In this document: one piece after another, positions 1-5,175 of the stretch
Layout of the letters: every line of letters starts with the position of its first letter
How positions within the stretch are numbered: the first letter of the stretch is position 1
Origin: Firmicutes bacterium UBA995
GTDB lineage: Bacteria > Bacillota > Sulfobacillia > UBA995
NCBI GenBank assembly: GCA_002291985.1
Contig: DBBB01000043.1
Coordinates: 1 to 5,175 of the forward strand
Reading direction: 5' to 3'
Length of the DNA stretch: 5,175 nt
The notes under the pieces: generated by a model
Database searches by the model: none
What the model was told of the DNA's origin: nothing
What the model saw: the letters and a program-made list of their open reading frames with translations, nothing else
Translations under genes and position numbers: made by a program

Positions 1-2375
1 GCCAGGAACACCACGGGAAACTCCAGACCCTTGGCCGCATGAACGCTCATCACCCGGACGGCGTCTTCCTCGCCGTCGACGGCGCCCGCCTCCCCCAGGT
101 CGATGCCGGCGCCCTCGATGCCCTCGACGAGACCGAGGAAGCCTACCAGGCCGCGGGAAGCACCGCGATCGAAGGCGCGGGCCCGCTCATGCAGCGACCT
201 CAGGTTGGCCTGGCGCTGCCCACCCCCCGGCATGGCCCCTGCAAGCTCGTAAAACCCGGTCTCCCGGTATATGGTGGCAATCAGGTCGCCCAGCGGGCCC
301 CGCCGGGCGAGGGTCCGCCAGCGATCGAGTCGGCGCCGGAACTCGCAAATGCGCCGGTCTGAGCTGGTGAGCAACGCCTCCGAGAACTCGGCCGGTGAGT
401 TCAGGCGAAGGGCGGTGAGATCGGCGGGGCTCATCCTCACGATGGGCGAGATCAGGACGCCGGCAAGAGGCAAATCCTGCAGGGGATTGTCGATCAGGCG
501 GAGCAGGGACAGCATTATCTTGACTTCGGCGGCTTCCGCATACCCGGTCGCCAGTTCACCCCATGCGGGGATCCCCTCGAGCCGGAGGATGTCGAGGAGC
601 AGGTTGGCCTGGCCGCGCGTGGCCCGCAGCAGCACTGCCACGTCGCGGTACTCCAGGCGCCTGGGGTCGCCACCGTCCGGACGGGGGACCACCACCCCGG
701 GGTTATCCGCCTCGAACAGGGAACGAAGGCGGCGGGCGATCAGCCGGGCCTCCTCCTCGATGGCGTCTTCCGGCCCCTCTCCTCCGTGCCCCTCCTCGCC
801 CTCCCCGGCGCCTCCTTGATCGTCGGAGGCGGGCCAGGCCCCCACGCGTTCCACCAGGTGCACCTCCACCTCCGCCGACTCGACCGTCGGCGGGCGAGAA
901 GGCGCCAGTTCCACCTCGGGACCGTAGGCGAGTTCCGCCACGCCCTCGGTAATAAGCTGGCGAAACAGGAAGTTGACGGCATGGACGATGCCGGGGCGAC
1001 TGCGGAAGTTGGTCGACAGGTGAAGGAGGCGGCATCCCCGATGCCGAGGATATTCGCGGTAGCGGGCGAGAAACAACGCCGGCTCGGCCAAGCGGAAACG
1101 ATAGATGCTCTGCTTCACGTCTCCCACCAGGAACAGGTTGGGACAGCGGTCGTCGCCGCTCCGGGACACGAGTTCGATCAGGCGTTCCTGGAGGGGGTTG
1201 ATATCCTGGAATTCGTCCACCAGGACCTCCTCGAACAGCTCGCGCAGCAGCGCCGCGATTCCCGCGCCCCCTTCGAGGAGACCGAGGCAATGGCGTTCGA
1301 GATCGTTGTAGTCCAGCATCAGCCGGGACGTCTTGGCCAGGGTATAGGCGCGATCGAACTCCTTGACCAGTTCCACCAGGACCCCCATCCGCGGGGCCAG
1401 GTCGCGCAATTCCTCGAGCAAGTCCCCGGGCGGGCGCTCGAGCCACTCTTTCGCCTCTTTGACCAGTTCCCGGGCGTCGCCGCGCATGGCCGATATGCGG
1501 TCCTTGAGCATGGTATCGACCTCTCCCCGGTGGGGAGGCATGCGGCCGAAGTGCAGGCCGTCGGTCTGAGCGGCGGCGGCGGTCCATCCCTCGGCCAGGG
1601 CCGAGGCGATGGTCCGCGCGCCTTCCGCCTCGGCCAGCAAGCTTTGCTGCCAGGCGCCGGGGCCTCCCGGCCTCGCCGCCAGCCGGGCGGCGCTCTCCAG
1701 GAGTCCCGCCGCCCGGTCCAGGTTCATGCGGAAGACCTGGCCGACCGATTGTGCCCATGAAAGACTATCCGGCGGGGAGTCGCGGGGCACGTGGAAGGCG
1801 CTCGCCGCCCCCTCGAGGTAGCCGGCGGGATCCCGCTGGCTGAAGGCAAAAGCGTGTAGTTTCAGCACCGCCCGGCGCAAGGGCGCGTCGCCCCGGGGCC
1901 CGGCAAAGGTCTCGGCAAGTTCCAGGAAGTCGGCCGCGCCCTTCCCGTAGCCATCTTCGAGCAGGGCGATCAGAGTGTCCTGGCGGAGGGCGATCGCCTC
2001 CTCCTCGCCGGCCACCCGGAAAGCAGGGTCGAGGTCCGTCAAGTAGAAGTACTTGCGAAGCAGGCGCAGGCACAGGGCGTGCAGGGTGGAGATCCACGCC
2101 TGGTCTACCATGGCTGCCTGACGCCGGAACTCCGGCCGGACCGCCGCGAGCGCGGAGAGCGTCTCCCGGATCCGCACCCGCAACTCGCTTGCCGCCGCCT
2201 CGGTGAAGGTGACGACCAACAGGCGGTCAACGCCCACGGGGCGCGACCGATCGGTGAGCTTCGCGAGCACCCGTTCCACGAGGACGGCGGTCTTGCCCGC
2301 CCCCGCGCCGGCGGATACCAGCAGGTTCTGCCCGGCCGTTTCAATGACGGCCCGTTGTTCGGCCGTCCACTCCAC
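1..2375 (-). CDS. addA: AddA helicase-nuclease subunit (3'-truncated by window edge)
   Basis: AddA is the ATP-driven 3'-5' motor and second nuclease of AddAB. The chosen GTG start at 2375 gives VEWTAEQ, matching the family's N-terminal Q-motif. No other start codon occurs in frame for more than 20 codons upstream. Visible motifs are: Walker A AGAGAGKT (22-29); Ia VTFTEAAASEL (55-65); ISTLHALC (95-102); LDYNDLE (354-360); Walker B VLVDEFQD (384-391); III GDVKQSIYRFR (418-428); IV LSTNFRSR (453-460); the AddA-typical PGGGQRQANLR (716-726); and V SVHAAKGLEFPVVF (777-790). All visible catalytic positions look intact, so the motor is predicted to be active. 791 full codons are present, against about 1,200 in typical AddA. 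Motif VI and the C-terminal nuclease domain are therefore missing only because the window ends. The frame is continuous with no stop. An acidic, glycine-rich segment lies at about 512-543. The gene is probably cotranscribed and translationally coupled with addB. Confidence 0.96.
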   Translation of the reverse strand, partial: MEWTAEQRAVIETAGQNLLVSAGAGAGKTAVLVERVLAKLTDRSRPVGVDRLLVVTFTEAAASELRVRIRETLSALAAVRPEFRRQAAMVDQAWISTLHALCLRLLRKYFYLTDLDPAFRVAGEEEAIALRQDTLIALLEDGYGKGAADFLELAETFAGPRGDAPLRRAVLKLHAFAFSQRDPAGYLEGAASAFHVPRDSPPDSLSWAQSVGQVFRMNLDRAAGLLESAARLAARPGGPGAWQQSLLAEAEGARTIASALAEGWTAAAAQTDGLHFGRMPPHRGEVDTMLKDRISAMRGDARELVKEAKEWLERPPGDLLEELRDLAPRMGVLVELVKEFDRAYTLAKTSRLMLDYNDLERHCLGLLEGGAGIAALLRELFEEVLVDEFQDINPLQERLIELVSRSGDDRCPNLFLVGDVKQSIYRFRLAEPALFLARYREYPRHRGCRLLHLSTNFRSRPGIVHAVNFLFRQLITEGVAELAYGPEVELAPSRPPTVESAEVEVHLVERVGAWPASDDQGGAGEGEEGHGGEGPEDAIEEEARLIARRLRSLFEADNPGVVVPRPDGGDPRRLEYRDVAVLLRATRGQANLLLDILRLEGIPAWGELATGYAEAAEVKIMLSLLRLIDNPLQDLPLAGVLISPIVRMSPADLTALRLNSPAEFSEALLTSSDRRICEFRRRLDRWRTLARRGPLGDLIATIYRETGFYELAGAMPGGGQRQANLRSLHERARAFDRGASRGLVGFLGLVEGIEGAGIDLGEAGAVDGEEDAVRVMSVHAAKGLEFPVVFL

Positions 2376-5175
2376 CGGCCATCCCCCCCTCCGCCAGTTC
2401 CCGCCAACCCCCTCGTAGCCGGGGGATCTGGTAGGCGTCCCCGAGCAAGCGGTCAAACACGCACACCGGGCGATAGTCGCAGCGGGCACAAGCCGTATCC
2501 GTGCCCAGGCGGAAGGGATGGCGACCTACTTCCCCGGCGGCCAGTCGCTCACCCAGCATGCCAATGCGATGCCGCACCGCGGCCAACAGCCGTCGCCAAT
2601 CCTCTCCGTCGAGGACCGGCGCTCCCTTCCGCGGAAGGCCGTCGCGACGCAAGGAGGCCCGAACCAGGTAGCCGGGGGGTGACTCTCCCTGACCCGCATC
2701 CATGAGCCGGATGGCTTCGGGTTCGGCCAGGGCCAGCCCGGTGAGGCGGAATTCGGCCGAGCGCACCGTCTCGGCTTCCGCGGGCGACAGCGGGCGCGAC
2801 GTGCGCAAGGGGCCCGCCAGCAGGGGCCAGTAGAAGGCGCCCGCCACCGTCACCGGGCGCTCGCCAGCCAGCCGCTCCCCCCCCTCGTGCACCGCCAGGA
2901 GATAGCATAGCAGTTGCAGTTCAACGCCGGCCTCGACCGCCGCCGGGCTTAGCCGGCGGACGGTAGACTTGTAGTCGATTACCCTCAGGTAAGACCGATC
3001 CGTACCCCGGGCCACGTCCACCTGGTCGATCCTGCCCTCAAGCTCCAGGCCCATGTCCCCGACAAGCTGCCACTTCAGTCCCGGCAGCGCGCGTCCCCTC
3101 CCGAAGGCGACTTCCCGGGCAACGGGCCGGAAGGCGGTCCGCCGGCCGTGCACGGCAAGCATGCTCACCACCCGCAGGAAGGATCGGGCCAGCAGGCGCG
3201 CGGTGAACCGGGAGTACGGCGACATAGTATCCCGACCCCGGGCCGTCGCCGCCAGCACCGCTGCGGCGAGTTCCTCCCTTGCCCGGGTCGCTTCCGGCGA
3301 CCAGTCCACCCCCCGGCTCTCCATCTCCTCCAGGAGGCTCTTGACGGCGGCGTGCAGCCAGATGCCGACATCTTCCGGCTCCAGCTCCCGGCGGCTCCGG
3401 TCGCGCAGCCTCAACCCGTACCGGAAAAAGTGGGCGCGGGGGCAGGTGGCGAACAGCTCGAGCTGGGACACGCCGGCGCAAAGGGGGTTGCCGTGGAGGG
3501 CGGTGACCAGCTCGGGAGGCAGCGAAGAAGTCTCCCCCGAAGACTTTCCCGGGGACTTCCCCTCGTTTGACGGCGCGCCGGGCCCACGGGCGTCACGCCC
3601 GCGCCGGCCCAACCACTGATACAGCTCAATCCAGAAGGGCTCGAGCGCGTGACCTGCGCCCGCCCGGCGCAGCGCCCGCGATAGCCCCGCCCGGGCGGTG
3701 CGCTCGTCGGCCAGCCAACTGTCGGGGCCGTCATCCGTCGGCCGCGCATGGGGAAACAGGGCGCGCACCCGGCGTACCATCTCGGAGGGTGCCAGGGGCC
3801 TGCCGGTTGCCGCCCGGCAAGACCAGCTTACCCACAGCCGTTCAGAAGCGCGGGTCAAGGCGATATAGCCGAGGTACCGCTCGCGCAACGCGCGCCGGCG
3901 GCTGCTCGGTGCCAGCTCCACCCCCTCGGCCTCGAGCAATTCGCGCTCATCATCGTCGAAGACGGGATCCTCGACCGCCGGGCGAGGGAACTCGCCGTCG
4001 TTCACGCCCAGGACCATGGCCAGGCGGACGTCGGGCAGGCGGGATCGGTCGATCTGGCCGACCAGCACCTGGTCTAGCGCCGGCGGGACCATGCCCAATC
4101 GGATGCCGGCCAGCCCCGTCTCCATGACCTCCAGGACGCTTGCCGCGTCAAGGGGCTGGTCGCCGAGTCCCGCCTCCAGTTCGTCCAGGACGCGGACCAC
4201 CGCCGTCCATAGCTGGGCATGCTCCTGGGCGCCCTCTACCCCACCCCCGGCCGCCGCCTCCCCCTGCCAGGCTTGTAGCCTGCTCTCCACGCCGAGGTCG
4301 TGGAGTAAGCTCCGGAAGTGCTGCGTCCACTCGGCGGCAGGCAATACCTTGCCGCTACCCCGGGCCACCAGTGCCTGCAGCGCAGCGAAGGCCGTCCGAG
4401 AGGTATCATCGGGCAGCGACCCGGGGTCAGCCCGGCCCCCACGGGTGCGCAGCTCACGCAGGCGGTTGTCCAGGCGATCTGCCTGATCGCGGTCGACGGG
4501 GACGAGGTCGGTCTTGAGGTAGCGGAGTACCGGGTCCAGCCTCCACCCTCCCGCCGCCACTTCCGCGGCCGACCGTACGAGTTCCACCAGGGGGTGGTGC
4601 GTCGCCGGGCGGCGCTCGTCGAGGAAGTAGGGTATGTTGAGGTCATCGAGGGGGTACAGGTTATCGCGGTAGGCCTCCGCATCCCGCAACAGGATGGCCG
4701 CATCGCGCCAGCGGTAGCCCTCGTCCCGGGCCAGGCGGACCAGTTCGCGGGCAGCCGCTTCCACCTCCGCCGGCCGGTCGGCGGCCTCCACCAGGCGAAG
4801 GGCACGCGGCAGGTGAGGAAATGTCTCGCCCGGAGGCTCCTGCGTCCAGTGTCGCTCGAGAAAGTCGAGTTCGCCGCCGGCGGGGAATCGCCGCGGCCCT
4901 CCGGTGAGCATTACCCGACGGTCCACGGACAGGCCGGCCGCGAGGGCGCGCGACGACAGGCGCTCCAGCGTGTCGCGCGTCGGGAAAAACACGTCGACAT
5001 CCTGGGGGGGCAACTCCAGCCCGGCGGGATCGAGACACAGGCTGATGTGAATCTGCCGGGCCACCCGAAACAATCCATCGAGCAGCAGGTATTCCTGGGG
5101 CGTGAACCCGGCGAAACCATCGACCCACACCTCGACCCCCCGGAACCCTCCCGAACGGGGCAACCGGGGCGCCGC
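2341..5175 (-). CDS. addB: AddB subunit of the AddAB helicase-nuclease (5'-truncated by window edge)
   Basis: AddB is the partner of AddA in the complex that unwinds and degrades double-strand DNA ends until it meets a Chi sequence, leaving a 3' tail for RecA. 944 residues are visible, numbered here from the first full codon at 5175. Residues 14-25 (VWVDGFAGFT, at the Walker B position) open the visible helicase-like region. It continues with a WRDAAILLRD motif near 156-165, HHPLVE near 193-198, GVNDGEFPR near 390-398 and ALTRASERL near 439-447. A linker at about 523-551 leads to the nuclease domain: His608, GRID with Asp717, Asp720, IDYKS with Asp734 and Lys736, and Gln754/Tyr758. Cys578 plus Cys896, Cys899 and Cys905 (CxxCx5C) match the AddB 4Fe-4S cluster ligands. 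The frame stays open to the right edge. A TTG at 5163 precedes a core motif too closely to be the real start, so roughly 200 N-terminal residues, including Walker A, should lie outside. The 3' end overlaps addA. Identification is firm. Confidence 0.96.
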   Translation of the reverse strand, partial: AAPRLPRSGGFRGVEVWVDGFAGFTPQEYLLLDGLFRVARQIHISLCLDPAGLELPPQDVDVFFPTRDTLERLSSRALAAGLSVDRRVMLTGGPRRFPAGGELDFLERHWTQEPPGETFPHLPRALRLVEAADRPAEVEAAARELVRLARDEGYRWRDAAILLRDAEAYRDNLYPLDDLNIPYFLDERRPATHHPLVELVRSAAEVAAGGWRLDPVLRYLKTDLVPVDRDQADRLDNRLRELRTRGGRADPGSLPDDTSRTAFAALQALVARGSGKVLPAAEWTQHFRSLLHDLGVESRLQAWQGEAAAGGGVEGAQEHAQLWTAVVRVLDELEAGLGDQPLDAASVLEVMETGLAGIRLGMVPPALDQVLVGQIDRSRLPDVRLAMVLGVNDGEFPRPAVEDPVFDDDERELLEAEGVELAPSSRRRALRERYLGYIALTRASERLWVSWSCRAATGRPLAPSEMVRRVRALFPHARPTDDGPDSWLADERTARAGLSRALRRAGAGHALEPFWIELYQWLGRRGRDARGPGAPSNEGKSPGKSSGETSSLPPELVTALHGNPLCAGVSQLELFATCPRAHFFRYGLRLRDRSRRELEPEDVGIWLHAAVKSLLEEMESRGVDWSPEATRAREELAAAVLAATARGRDTMSPYSRFTARLLARSFLRVVSMLAVHGRRTAFRPVAREVAFGRGRALPGLKWQLVGDMGLELEGRIDQVDVARGTDRSYLRVIDYKSTVRRLSPAAVEAGVELQLLCYLLAVHEGGERLAGERPVTVAGAFYWPLLAGPLRTSRPLSPAEAETVRSAEFRLTGLALAEPEAIRLMDAGQGESPPGYLVRASLRRDGLPRKGAPVLDGEDWRRLLAAVRHRIGMLGERLAAGEVGRHPFRLGTDTACARCDYRPVCVFDRLLGDAYQIPRLRGGWRELAEGGMAGGVDGRTTGRH
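2383..2392 (-). promoter_or_regulatory. Ribosome-binding site for addA, inside the addB 3' end
   Basis: On the minus strand the sequence GGAGGGGGGG lies just before the proposed GTG start at 2375. The GGAGG core ends 12 bases before the GTG, and the last G of the run ends 7 bases before it, so several registers could pair with the 3' end of 16S rRNA. This site supports the GTG start over anything further upstream. Because it lies within translated addB codons, ribosomes finishing addB would pass over it, which favours coupled translation. The assignment rests on position and sequence only. Confidence 0.6.

Noticed and set aside
1..51. HAAKGLEF in place of the more familiar HKSKGLEF in AddA motif V
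   Set aside because: The key His, Lys, Gly and Glu are kept, and variation at the middle positions is ordinary among UvrD-like helicases.
703..1758. Long open frame on the minus strand (351 codons) in a different frame from addA
   Set aside because: It is an Arg/Gly/Pro-rich shadow of addA. The addA frame across the same bases carries Walker B and motifs III and IV.
786..1760. Long open frame on the plus strand (324 codons) opposite addA
   Set aside because: It lies antisense to conserved addA helicase motifs, has no recognisable domain, and is the kind of open antisense frame expected in very G+C rich coding DNA.
2382..2384. ATG just upstream of the chosen addA start
   Set aside because: It is in the addB frame and reaches the addB stop after 13 further codons, so it cannot start addA.
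5161..5163. TTG as the start of addB
   Set aside because: The frame stays open to the window edge, and the codon lies only about 13 residues before the conserved VWVDGF motif, which in AddB sits well inside the protein.
1..5175. A novel or accessory system (defence island, mobile element, CRISPR, RNA gene)
   Set aside because: Every base is accounted for by two conserved housekeeping repair genes. I saw no direct repeat array, terminal inverted repeats, tRNA-like fold or extra gene.

Overview
This window is entirely coding on the minus strand. It holds two adjacent, overlapping genes of one recombination-repair operon, in the order addB then addA. Together they encode the AddAB (RexAB-type) helicase-nuclease, which processes double-strand DNA ends for RecA-dependent repair. 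Both genes run off the window: addB lacks its 5' end on the right, and addA lacks its 3' end on the left.

The DNA is very G+C rich. The addB-addA order, the AddB iron-sulfur cysteines and the AddA motif set resemble the Bacillus subtilis type of AddAB. Taken together this suggests a high-G+C member of the Bacillota (a clostridial or thermophilic lineage). That is an inference from gene order and protein character; no taxonomic marker is present.

Layout by minus-strand reading. From 5175 down to 2341 is addB, with 944 residues visible. These cover the later part of the degenerate helicase-like region, a low-complexity linker, and a complete RecB-family nuclease domain with a four-cysteine iron-sulfur signature. 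From 2375 down to 1 is addA, with 791 full codons visible. These run from the N-terminus through Walker A, Walker B and motifs Ia, III, IV and V of a UvrD-like superfamily 1 helicase. Motif VI and the AddA nuclease domain lie beyond the left edge. I translated the addA frame codon by codon over its full visible length and found no stop or frameshift.

The two genes overlap by 35 bases, and addA probably starts at a GTG behind a purine-rich ribosome-binding site inside addB, so the subunits are likely translationally coupled. There is no intergenic space, RNA gene, mobile element, CRISPR array, promoter or terminator that I can support. I looked for an undescribed system and did not find one. 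The most notable local feature is the G-rich junction, where a seven-G run sits at the only point where the two genes meet.
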